Of a stretch of DNA of 6,055 nucleotides, positions 1 through 6,055 are shown one piece after another. The notes beneath the pieces are model-generated. The model searched no databases, was not told the DNA's origin, and saw only the letters and a list, made by a program, of their open reading frames with translations. Position 1 is the stretch's first letter, and each line of letters begins with the position of its first letter. The position numbers and the translations under genes are program-made. The DNA is taken from NCBI GenBank assembly GCA_947173865.1, contig CAMWGS010000128.1, forward strand, positions 1-6,055. Reading direction: 5' to 3'. The stretch comes from an uncultured Ruminococcus sp. (lineage in GTDB: Bacteria > Bacillota > Clostridia > Oscillospirales > Ruminococcaceae).

Positions 1-188
1 GGGCAAATATAAAAAATCTTAATCAGCAAATACTTTCTACTCTTGAAATTCCTGTTCCTCCGCTTGAACTGCAAAAGCAATTCGCCACTTTTGTAGTTCA
101 GACCGAAAAATCAAAATCAATAGTGAAACAGGTACTTGAAAAGACAGAAATGTTAAAAAAATCTCTTATGCAAAAATATTTCAGATAG
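1..188 (+). CDS. hsdS: Type I restriction-modification specificity subunit HsdS, C-terminal end (5' partial)
   Basis: The frame beginning at base 3 encodes 61 residues and ends with TAG at 186–188; the start lies off the left edge. The visible piece carries the signature found near the end of an HsdS target-recognition unit: IPVPPLELQKQFATFV (residues 16–31), followed by a charged, probably coiled-coil helix ending in SLMQKYFR. In this family, the target-recognition domains read the DNA sequence and the conserved helices space them and dock the HsdM methylase and HsdR nuclease; the visible part is the distal helix. It cannot show whether the full protein has one or two recognition domains, or whether hsdM and hsdR lie upstream. 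The gene ends only 9 bases before murB, so the two are probably read on one transcript. An orphan or shuffled specificity gene is also possible. The family call is confident; intactness is unknown. Confidence 0.85.
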   Translation, partial: ANIKNLNQQILSTLEIPVPPLELQKQFATFVVQTEKSKSIVKQVLEKTEMLKKSLMQKYFR

Positions 189-192
189 GGGG
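187..192 (+). promoter_or_regulatory. murB ribosome binding site overlapping the hsdS stop codon
   Basis: AGGGGG lies 5 bases before the murB ATG at 198, and its first two bases are the last two of the hsdS TAG stop. This spacing supports the 198 start and suggests that translation of murB is coupled to that of the upstream gene. The 9-base gap has no room for a promoter or terminator. Confidence 0.8.
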
Positions 193-197
193 AAACT

Positions 198-1103
198 ATG
201 GTAAATATAAATGAACTTACTGATATTTGTGACAAGCTCGGTTGTCGTATAACTGCGGAGTGTTCTCTTGGTGAATATGTCACTTTTCGTTTCGGTGGTG
301 CGTGCCGTGCGTTGATAAGTGTCAATTCTGCGGATTCGGTCGTGGAAATACTCCGTTATCTCAGAGGAAATGATATAAGATACTTTATTCTCGGAAGGGG
401 AAGCAACGTTATTGTTTCCGACGAGGGTTTTGACGGTGTTATTCTGCTTTTCAGCAGTGACTTTGCCAAAATCGAAGTAAACGGAAATACAATAAAATGC
501 GATGCAGGTGCTTTGCTTGCATCTGCGTGTGTTCATGCACAGCAGTCGTCACTTACAGGTATGGAGAACCTTTTCGGTATTCCCGGAACAGTCGGCGGTG
601 CTTTGTACATGAACGCAGGAGCATATGGAAGCGAAATGGCTGACATAGTTGTTTCTGCAGAGTATATAGACGAAAACTGTGAAAAGCGTTTCATAAGCCG
701 TGAAGATATGGAACTTTCATACAGGCACAGCATTTTTTCAGGGAAATCATGTGTAATTACGTCCGTTACAATGGAACTTTCAGCAGGGAATGCCGAAAGT
801 ATAAAAGAGGCAATGAATAACTGTATGGCTAAAAGAAGCTCGAAACAGCCTCTTGAATATCCCAGTGCGGGCAGTACTTTCAAGAGACCAGAGGGCAGTT
901 ATGCTTCACTTCTTATTGAGCAGTGCGGACTTAAGGGACTTTCGTGCGGTGGTGCGGAAGTAAGTGAAAAACACAGCGGTTTTGTGATAAACAAGGGTTA
1001 TGCAACCAGTGCAGACGTACTGGAGCTTTGTGGTATGGTTCAGAAAACAGTAAAGGAAAAAACGGGTTTTGTACTTGAACTTGAACCGATAATATTGAAG
1101 TAA
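198..1103 (+). CDS. murB: UDP-N-acetylenolpyruvoylglucosamine reductase MurB
   Basis: This cytoplasmic FAD enzyme uses NADPH to reduce UDP-GlcNAc-enolpyruvate to UDP-MurNAc, the second committed step of peptidoglycan precursor synthesis. The 301-residue product has the expected order: an FAD-binding domain with RFGG (31–34), LGRGSN (65–70) and the GIPGTVGGALYMNAGAYG stretch (127–144), then the MurB C-terminal domain with AGSTFKRP (224–231) and LELEPI (293–298). By family comparison the catalytic residues are Arg176 (in YRHS), Ser226 (the proton donor in GS-F) and Glu296; all are present. The length and lack of the Y-loop insertion match the shorter Gram-positive type II MurB. The ATG at 198 has a strong ribosome binding site at 187–192. 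It is followed after 45 bases by rapZ, a common Firmicutes arrangement. Nothing looks broken. Confidence 0.97.
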   Translation: MVNINELTDICDKLGCRITAECSLGEYVTFRFGGACRALISVNSADSVVEILRYLRGNDIRYFILGRGSNVIVSDEGFDGVILLFSSDFAKIEVNGNTIKCDAGALLASACVHAQQSSLTGMENLFGIPGTVGGALYMNAGAYGSEMADIVVSAEYIDENCEKRFISREDMELSYRHSIFSGKSCVITSVTMELSAGNAESIKEAMNNCMAKRSSKQPLEYPSAGSTFKRPEGSYASLLIEQCGLKGLSCGGAEVSEKHSGFVINKGYATSADVLELCGMVQKTVKEKTGFVLELEPIILK

Positions 1104-1134
1104 ATTATTTTCTGATATTGAAATTCCTATAATC

Positions 1135-1142
1135 AGGGGAGG
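1135..1142 (+). promoter_or_regulatory. rapZ ribosome binding site
   Basis: AGGGGAGG sits 6 bases before the ATG at 1149 and fixes the rapZ start. It lies in the 45-base murB–rapZ gap, which has no terminator-like hairpin, so readthrough from murB is expected. Confidence 0.85.
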
Positions 1143-1148
1143 TATTTT

Positions 1149-2021
1149 ATGCAGCTGTTAATTATTACAGGAATGTCAGGCTCAGGCAAGTCCTGTGTCA
1201 TGGACGTTATGGAGGACATAGGCTATTATTGTATTGACAATATTCCTCCGAAGCTTATTTCACGCTTTGTTGATATATGCCGTAAAACAGACAGCGGAAT
1301 AAACAAAATTGCCGTTGCTGTGGATATAAGAACGGGAGATATGTTTGCGGAAATTTTCCGTTCATGGCAGTATCTTAAAAGTGATGAAAAACTTGAAGTG
1401 AAAGTTATTTTTATTGAGGCAAGCGACGAAGTAATTATTAAACGTTACAAGGAAACACGCCGTCGTCACCCTCTTGACGAAAAATTCAGCGGAAATCTTC
1501 ACAAGGCTATAAAATACGAACGTATGCAGTTATCTCAGCTAAGAGAAATTTCTGATTATTATATTGAAACGTCTGAACTTTCGTCGGGACAGCTTAAGGA
1601 GCAGGTAAAGGAACTTTTCCTCAACCGCAGTTCAGACTCACTTACAATAAAAGTGATGTCATTCGGTTTCAAGTACGGAGTTTCTACGGAATCAGACCTT
1701 GTCTTTGACGTAAGATGTCTGCCGAATCCATATTATATTGAAGAACTGCGTAATCATACAGGCTGTGACGAATGTGTAAGGGACTATGTTATGAGTTTTG
1801 AACAGTCTCAGGAACTTTTCAGAAAGCTTACAGACCTTATTGATTATCTTATTCCGCTTTATGTACATGAGGGAAAAAGTCAGCTGGTTATAGCTTTCGG
1901 CTGTACGGGCGGAAAACATCGTTCAATTACGTTTGCGGAACTTATGTCACGTCATCTGACGGAAAACAATTACAAGGTTCAGAAATATCACCGTGACATA
2001 ACAAAAGATAAAAGAATTTAA
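1149..2021 (+). CDS. rapZ: RNase adapter / nucleotide-binding protein RapZ (YvcJ family)
   Basis: The 290-residue product matches the full length of the RapZ/YvcJ family. The N-terminal P-loop domain has Walker A GMSGSGKS (8–15), the family motif DNIPP (30–34), the VDIR segment (58–61) and RYKETRRRHPL (99–109). The C-terminal domain has FGFKYG (172–177), VFDVRCLPNPYY (185–196) and FGCTGGKHRS (250–259), and ends in a basic tail (HRDITKDKRI). In E. coli, RapZ binds small RNAs GlmY and GlmZ through its C-terminal domain and directs RNase E, controlling GlmS and so amino-sugar supply. Firmicutes lack that exact circuit; the B. subtilis relative YvcJ hydrolyses nucleotides and affects competence, so the RNA role here is inference. 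Its place after murB fits a link to cell-wall precursors. In many Firmicutes the next gene is yvcK; here it is whiA. Confidence 0.96.
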   Translation: MQLLIITGMSGSGKSCVMDVMEDIGYYCIDNIPPKLISRFVDICRKTDSGINKIAVAVDIRTGDMFAEIFRSWQYLKSDEKLEVKVIFIEASDEVIIKRYKETRRRHPLDEKFSGNLHKAIKYERMQLSQLREISDYYIETSELSSGQLKEQVKELFLNRSSDSLTIKVMSFGFKYGVSTESDLVFDVRCLPNPYYIEELRNHTGCDECVRDYVMSFEQSQELFRKLTDLIDYLIPLYVHEGKSQLVIAFGCTGGKHRSITFAELMSRHLTENNYKVQKYHRDITKDKRI

Positions 2022-2025
2022 TTTC

Positions 2026-2067
2026 TTGTCCGTATATGTCCGAATTTTTTCGGGCGTGTGCGGACAA
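2026..2067 (+). promoter_or_regulatory. Long RNA hairpin between rapZ and whiA, possible attenuator or processing site
   Basis: The left arm (2026–2044, beginning TTGTCCG) and right arm (2049–2067, ending CGGACAA) pair over 19 consecutive positions around a TTTT loop: 15 Watson–Crick pairs and 4 G–U pairs, with no bulge. The G–U pairs work only in + strand RNA; in the antisense RNA they would be A–C mismatches, so the structure belongs to the rapZ–whiA transcript. The stem is followed by just four T residues (2068–2071), which makes it a weak intrinsic terminator at best. It starts 4 bases after the rapZ stop and ends 5 bases before the whiA ribosome binding site. A partial terminator, an RNase cleavage or stability element, or a protein-binding site are all possible. 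The structure is clear; the role is inferred. Confidence 0.7.
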
Positions 2068-2072
2068 TTTTC

Positions 2073-2080
2073 GGAAAGGA
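2073..2080 (+). promoter_or_regulatory. whiA ribosome binding site that decides the start
   Basis: GGAAAGGA lies 12 bases before the ATG at 2093. No comparable site precedes the upstream in-frame ATG at 2036, which sits inside the hairpin arm. This site therefore supports 2093 as the whiA start. Confidence 0.7.
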
Positions 2081-2092
2081 CTGATTTTTTTA

Positions 2093-3004
2093 ATGTCTTT
2101 CTCAAATGATGTAAGAAGTGAAATATGTTCTGCTATATGTGACAATGACAAACGTTTTGCGTGTCTTTACGGAATGTTGCTTTTCTGCCGTACACTTACT
2201 CCTGAGCATATATGTTTTCAGAGTGAGAGTGCTGTTTCTGCTGAACTTTTCGGAAAACTCTTTAAAAACGTCTTTAAAGTGAATTGGGAGTGTAGTGAAA
2301 ACGCACGGAAGGACGGCAGTGTTCTTTACAGTTACGACATTCATGACGAAAATCTGATAGGCGAGGTTTACAGGACATATAAATTCATAAATTCCGTGAG
2401 GACTATCAATTCAGAAATTATTGTGACGAACAGCATCGGAGTATTTACGGCAGGGATTTTTCTTTCATGCGGAAGTGTGAACGACCCTGCAAAAGAATAT
2501 CATCTTGAGTTTGCCGTACCGACGGAAGTTCTTGCGGAAGAACTTACCGTTCTTTTAGGTGACATAGGAGTGAACGCAAAAACGGCGGTTCGTCGTGGAC
2601 AGTATATCGTCTATATAAAGGACAGTGAATCAATTGAAGATACACTGACATTCATAGGAGCTCAGAACTGCACTCTTGAAATAATGAATGTAAAGATTTA
2701 TAAGGACGTTCGCAACAAGGCAAACAGGCTTGCAAACTGTGATTCAGCCAATATAGACAAAGTCGTTAATGCTGCCATGAAGCAGACCGAAGATATACAT
2801 CTTATTGAATCGGCAGACGGTCTTGAAAGTCTGTCGGATGAACTGCGTGAAGTTGCTGAAATACGTCTTGAAAATATGGATATGAGCCTGAAAGAAATAG
2901 GGGAAATACTGTCTATAAGCCGTTCTGGAGTCAATCACCGTTTCAGAAGGATTGCAAGAATTGCGGAAGATATAAGGAACAGGGGAAATGAAAATGAAAA
3001 ATAA
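2093..3004 (+). CDS. whiA: DNA-binding protein WhiA (sporulation/division regulator)
   Basis: From the ATG at 2093 the product is 303 residues and begins MSFSNDVRSE, the usual WhiA start (MSFS followed by an acidic helix). The open frame extends upstream to 2036, but those 19 extra residues come from the hairpin, resemble no WhiA and lack a ribosome binding site. Domains in order are the WhiA N-terminal region (about 1–90), a LAGLIDADG homing-endonuclease-like fold without nuclease activity (about 105–200, with FLSCGSVNDP at 123–132), the conserved linker NRLANCDSAN (211–220), and a C-terminal helix-turn-helix (about 265–287, SLKEIGEIL then SRSGVNHRFRRI). In Streptomyces WhiA works with WhiB to switch on division genes during sporulation; in Bacillus it binds the chromosome and affects division and segregation. 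It follows rapZ as in most Firmicutes, but without yvcK between them, and overlaps dnaE. Confidence 0.95.
   Translation: MSFSNDVRSEICSAICDNDKRFACLYGMLLFCRTLTPEHICFQSESAVSAELFGKLFKNVFKVNWECSENARKDGSVLYSYDIHDENLIGEVYRTYKFINSVRTINSEIIVTNSIGVFTAGIFLSCGSVNDPAKEYHLEFAVPTEVLAEELTVLLGDIGVNAKTAVRRGQYIVYIKDSESIEDTLTFIGAQNCTLEIMNVKIYKDVRNKANRLANCDSANIDKVVNAAMKQTEDIHLIESADGLESLSDELREVAEIRLENMDMSLKEIGEILSISRSGVNHRFRRIARIAEDIRNRGNENEK
2981..2985 (+). promoter_or_regulatory. dnaE ribosome binding site inside the whiA coding end
   Basis: AGGGG is 8 bases before the ATG at 2994 but only 2 bases before an in-frame ATG at 2988, so 2994 is the better start. The site is within the last whiA codons, which implies translational coupling. 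Confidence 0.7.
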
Positions 3005-6000
3005 TGAATATGTTAATCTTCATGTTCATACAGAATACAGTCTGCTTGACGGAGCGTGTCGCATAAAGAAACTTTTTGAGAGGGTAAAGGAACTTGGACA
3101 GACTGCCGTTGCAATAACAGACCACGGTAATATGTATGGTGCGGTTGAGTTCTGGAACGAGGCGAAAAAAAACGGAATAAAGGCGGTTATAGGCTGTGAA
3201 GTGTACGTTGCACCGAGAAGTCGTCACGATAAGGACGGAAGAATAGATTTGTCACCGTTTCATCTGATACTGCTCTGTGAAAACAACGAGGGTTACAGAA
3301 ACCTTGTAAAGCTTGTATCTGCTGCGAGTATAGAGGGATTTTATAACCGTCCGAGAGTTGACACCGAACTTCTTAAAAAATATCATTCGGGGCTTATATG
3401 TCTTTCTGCCTGTCTTGCGGGTGAAGTTCCGAGACTGCTTGTAAACGGCAACTATGAAGGAGCAAAGGCAAAGGCACTTGAATATCGTGATATTTTCGGA
3501 GAGGGGAATTATTTCATAGAAATACAGAATCACGGCATACGTGACGAACTGAAAATATTGCCATCGCTTTACAGGCTTTCGGCAGAAACAGGTATACCAC
3601 TTGTTGCTACAAACGACTGTCATTATATAAGTCGTAATGATGCTGAGATGCAGAATGTTCTTCTTTGTATACAGACCAATAAAATTCTTGGTGAACCCAA
3701 CGGAATGAGTTTTGAGACGGAAGAATTCTATGTCAAGTCGGCAGACGAAATGGCGCGGCTTTTCAGTGGACATGAGGAGGCTGTGACAAATACTGCCCTT
3801 ATTGCAAAACGCTGTAATGTTTCTTTTGAGTTCGGAAATATAAAACTTCCGAAGTTTACGGCTGTTGGTGTGACCGACAATGAAGCATATTTCCGTGAGC
3901 TGTGTTTCAGGGGTATGTATGAAAAATACGGTCTGAATCCGCCTGTCAGCGTAACTGAAAGAATGGAATACGAACTTTCCGTAATCATAAAAATGGGCTA
4001 TACCGACTATTTTCTTATAGTATGGGATTTTATCCGATATGCAAAAGAAAATAAAATTCCAGTCGGACTGGGCAGAGGTTCAGGAGCAGGAAGTTTATGT
4101 GCTTATTGTATCGGAATAACAGGTGTAGACCCCATTAAATACGGTCTGCTCTTTGAACGTTTCTTGAATCCCGAACGTGTTAGTATGCCTGATTTTGACA
4201 TTGATTTCTGTATTGAGGGACGACAGAAAGTAAAAGATTATGTGGTGCAGAAGTACGGCAGTGACAGAGTGTCTGAAATAATAGCGTTTGATACTCTTAA
4301 AGCAAAAGCGGCGGTGCGTGATGTGGGACGTGTACTCAGTATGCCGTACCAGATATGTGACAAGGTAGCGAAACAGATTGATGTCGGAAGCACTCTTGAT
4401 GACGCACTTAAAGAATCCGCTGAACTTCATTCTATGTATGTTTCGGACAAATCGGTTAAAAGGCTGATTGACCTTGCTATTAAAATAGAGGGTATGCCGA
4501 GACATTCTTCAACTCATGCGGCAGGTGTGGTGATTTCTGCTGTACCTTTGAGTGACGTTGTTCCGCTTCAGAAAAACGACGGAACAATTGTGACACAGTA
4601 TACCATGAATATTCTTGAATCGCTCGGACTTCTTAAAATGGATTTTCTCGGTCTGCGTAATCTTACAATAATACGTGATACCGTGAATGAAATTCACCGC
4701 ACTTTGCCTGATTTTGATATTGACAATATATCTCTTGACGATAAAAACGTTTACAGAATGCTCGCTGACGGCGATACGGGAGGAGTATTTCAGTTTGAAA
4801 GTGAGGGAATAACCAAATGTCTTACCGAACTTAAACCCGAACGTATAGAAAATTTGATAGTGATGCTTTCACTTTACCGTCCTGGACCTATGAAGTCAAT
4901 ACCTCTGTATATAAGAAACAAGAATAATCCCGACAAGGTACAGTATAAGCACCCACTTCTGAAAGACATTCTTGAGGAAACATACGGTTGTATAATATAT
5001 CAGGAGCAGGTAATGGAAATATGCCGTAAACTTGCAGGATATTCATACGGTCATGCAGATATTGTACGTCGTGCAATGGCAAAGAAAAAGCATGATGTAA
5101 TGTTGCATGAGCGTGAAAGTTTTGTAAGTGGTGCAGGTAAAAACGGTGTTTCAGAAGATACGGCAAACGAAATTTTTGACGAACTGATAAGTTTTGCTTC
5201 ATACGCTTTCAATAAGTCCCACGCAACCGCTTACGCCTGTCTTTCGTATCAGACGGCATATCTGAAATACCATTACAGAGGTATATATATGTCGGCTCTG
5301 ATGTCAAGCGTGATGTCATCATCTACGGGGAAACTTGCCGAATATATAAATATGTGTCGTTCTTACGGTATAGAGATAGTGCGTCCTGATGTAAACAGGA
5401 GTATGAAAGGTTTTTCATACCGTGACGGAAAAATGTATTTCGGACTTCTGGCACTGAAAAACGTCGGTGTCGGTCTGGCTGAAAGGATTATAGCCGAAAG
5501 ACAGATGAAAGGCAGATTTACAGGTTTGCAGGATTTCTGTGAACGTATTGAGGGACGTGACCTTAATAAAAAAGCCCTTGAAAGTATGATTATGACAGGA
5601 GCTTTCGACGGTCTGGGTTTGAACCGCCGTCAGATGATTGAAAATTATGAAATGATTATTGATACGGTCAATTCAGGCGGTAATGATGTGATAGACGGTC
5701 AGCTTAACTTTCTTGACAGTACGAATACTGGGGATATGAATGTAAAAATTCCGTCTGTTCCCGAGTACAGCCGTAAAAAGTTACTGTCAATGGAAAAAGA
5801 ATCGGCGGGAATATATTTAAGCGGAAGTCCTCTTGCTGATTATGAGTATATTTCGGAACTTATGAGGACAAAAAAATTAAATGTTGTTTCAGGTACGGAA
5901 ATAAAAGACGGTGACAGTATAAAAATTTTATGTCTGATACAGAATAGGAAAAACCATGTTACAAAAAAAGGTGACAAAATGTGTTTTCTTACTCTTTCCG

Positions 6001-6055
6001 ACGAAACGGGTGAAATTGATGCGGTTGTTTTTCCCGAATTATATAAAGCCTGTTC
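2994..6055 (+). CDS. dnaE: DNA polymerase III alpha subunit DnaE (3' partial)
   Basis: DnaE extends DNA primers as a C-family polymerase. The first 1020 codons are visible, and family length suggests roughly 100–150 residues lie beyond the edge. The PHP domain (about 5–280) keeps all nine residues expected to bind metals: H10, H12, D19, H44, E69, H90, C140, D208 and H210. The polymerase core has GRGSGAGSL (360–368), the catalytic pair D402 and D404 in PDFDIDF (399–405), the third aspartate D550 in KMDFLGLR, HSSTHAAGV (504–512), YRPGPM (628–633), YQEQVM (669–674) and FNKSHATAY (739–747). A helix-hairpin-helix lies at about 816–852. QLNFL (903–907) occupies the usual place of the beta-clamp-binding motif, and an OB-fold begins near 975. 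It overlaps whiA by 11 bases. It is DnaE and not PolC, since PHP is N-terminal and uninterrupted by an exonuclease domain. Firmicutes also carry PolC, so DnaE may serve mainly early primer extension; this is inferred. Confidence 0.97.
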   Translation, partial: MKNNEYVNLHVHTEYSLLDGACRIKKLFERVKELGQTAVAITDHGNMYGAVEFWNEAKKNGIKAVIGCEVYVAPRSRHDKDGRIDLSPFHLILLCENNEGYRNLVKLVSAASIEGFYNRPRVDTELLKKYHSGLICLSACLAGEVPRLLVNGNYEGAKAKALEYRDIFGEGNYFIEIQNHGIRDELKILPSLYRLSAETGIPLVATNDCHYISRNDAEMQNVLLCIQTNKILGEPNGMSFETEEFYVKSADEMARLFSGHEEAVTNTALIAKRCNVSFEFGNIKLPKFTAVGVTDNEAYFRELCFRGMYEKYGLNPPVSVTERMEYELSVIIKMGYTDYFLIVWDFIRYAKENKIPVGLGRGSGAGSLCAYCIGITGVDPIKYGLLFERFLNPERVSMPDFDIDFCIEGRQKVKDYVVQKYGSDRVSEIIAFDTLKAKAAVRDVGRVLSMPYQICDKVAKQIDVGSTLDDALKESAELHSMYVSDKSVKRLIDLAIKIEGMPRHSSTHAAGVVISAVPLSDVVPLQKNDGTIVTQYTMNILESLGLLKMDFLGLRNLTIIRDTVNEIHRTLPDFDIDNISLDDKNVYRMLADGDTGGVFQFESEGITKCLTELKPERIENLIVMLSLYRPGPMKSIPLYIRNKNNPDKVQYKHPLLKDILEETYGCIIYQEQVMEICRKLAGYSYGHADIVRRAMAKKKHDVMLHERESFVSGAGKNGVSEDTANEIFDELISFASYAFNKSHATAYACLSYQTAYLKYHYRGIYMSALMSSVMSSSTGKLAEYINMCRSYGIEIVRPDVNRSMKGFSYRDGKMYFGLLALKNVGVGLAERIIAERQMKGRFTGLQDFCERIEGRDLNKKALESMIMTGAFDGLGLNRRQMIENYEMIIDTVNSGGNDVIDGQLNFLDSTNTGDMNVKIPSVPEYSRKKLLSMEKESAGIYLSGSPLADYEYISELMRTKKLNVVSGTEIKDGDSIKILCLIQNRKNHVTKKGDKMCFLTLSDETGEIDAVVFPELYKAC

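Noticed and set aside
1128..1133. A perfect TATAAT before rapZ as a promoter -10 element
   Set aside because: No acceptable -35 element lies 16–18 bases upstream, and transcription would start inside the rapZ ribosome binding site, leaving it truncated.
1112..1136. A CTGAT / ATCAG inverted repeat before rapZ as a terminator or regulatory hairpin
   Set aside because: Only five contiguous pairs form, most of them A–T, the next positions mismatch, and no T-run follows; it is likely chance.
2026..2071. The rapZ–whiA hairpin as a full intrinsic terminator
   Set aside because: Only four T residues follow the stem, the stem is much longer than typical terminators, and whiA has no evident promoter of its own in the remaining bases.
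2036..2092. A 19-residue N-terminal extension of whiA starting at the ATG at 2036
   Set aside because: The extension is encoded by the hairpin arms, has no ribosome binding site in front of it, and does not resemble WhiA; the ATG at 2093 gives the canonical MSFS start and has a good upstream site.
2988..2990. The ATG at 2988 as the dnaE start
   Set aside because: It is only 2 bases from the AGGGG site, too close for initiation; the in-frame ATG at 2994 has an 8-base spacing.
3252..3773. A 173-codon open frame on the minus strand
   Set aside because: It lies wholly opposite well-conserved dnaE codons, and its translation shows no domain or plausible protein pattern; the other minus-strand open frames across the window are shadows of the same kind.

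Overview
The window reads as chromosomal DNA of a Gram-positive Clostridia-type bacterium. The gene order murB–rapZ–whiA–dnaE on one strand, the presence of WhiA (restricted to Gram-positive bacteria), a short MurB of the type lacking the Y-loop, and moderate-to-low G+C codon use rich in CTT, GAA and ATA all fit Firmicutes. My best guess is a Ruminococcus-like member of the Oscillospiraceae, but that is a recollection of gene order and not a sequence match.

All genes lie on the + strand and are packed tightly. Positions 1–188 are the last 61 codons of a type I restriction-modification specificity subunit (HsdS). Its stop codon overlaps the ribosome binding site of murB (198–1103). After a 45-base gap comes rapZ (1149–2021). 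A 71-base gap follows, holding a striking 19-bp RNA-type hairpin (2026–2067). Then comes whiA (2093–3004), with its start moved downstream of the longest open frame. dnaE overlaps the end of whiA by 11 bases, starts at 2994 and runs off the right edge, with 1020 codons visible. There are no non-coding stretches over 300 bases, and I saw no tRNA, rRNA, CRISPR array or insertion sequence.

Functionally the cluster is housekeeping. MurB makes UDP-MurNAc for peptidoglycan. RapZ is a nucleotide- and RNA-binding protein linked in other bacteria to amino-sugar supply. WhiA is a DNA-binding protein linked to division and chromosome segregation. DnaE is a replicative polymerase alpha subunit whose PHP domain keeps a full set of metal ligands. 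The usual Firmicutes partner gene yvcK (glmR), normally between rapZ and whiA, is absent from that place.

I do not see a convincing previously undescribed system. The parts most worth a second look are the rapZ–whiA hairpin, the missing yvcK, and the direct abutment of a restriction-modification gene to the murB operon.
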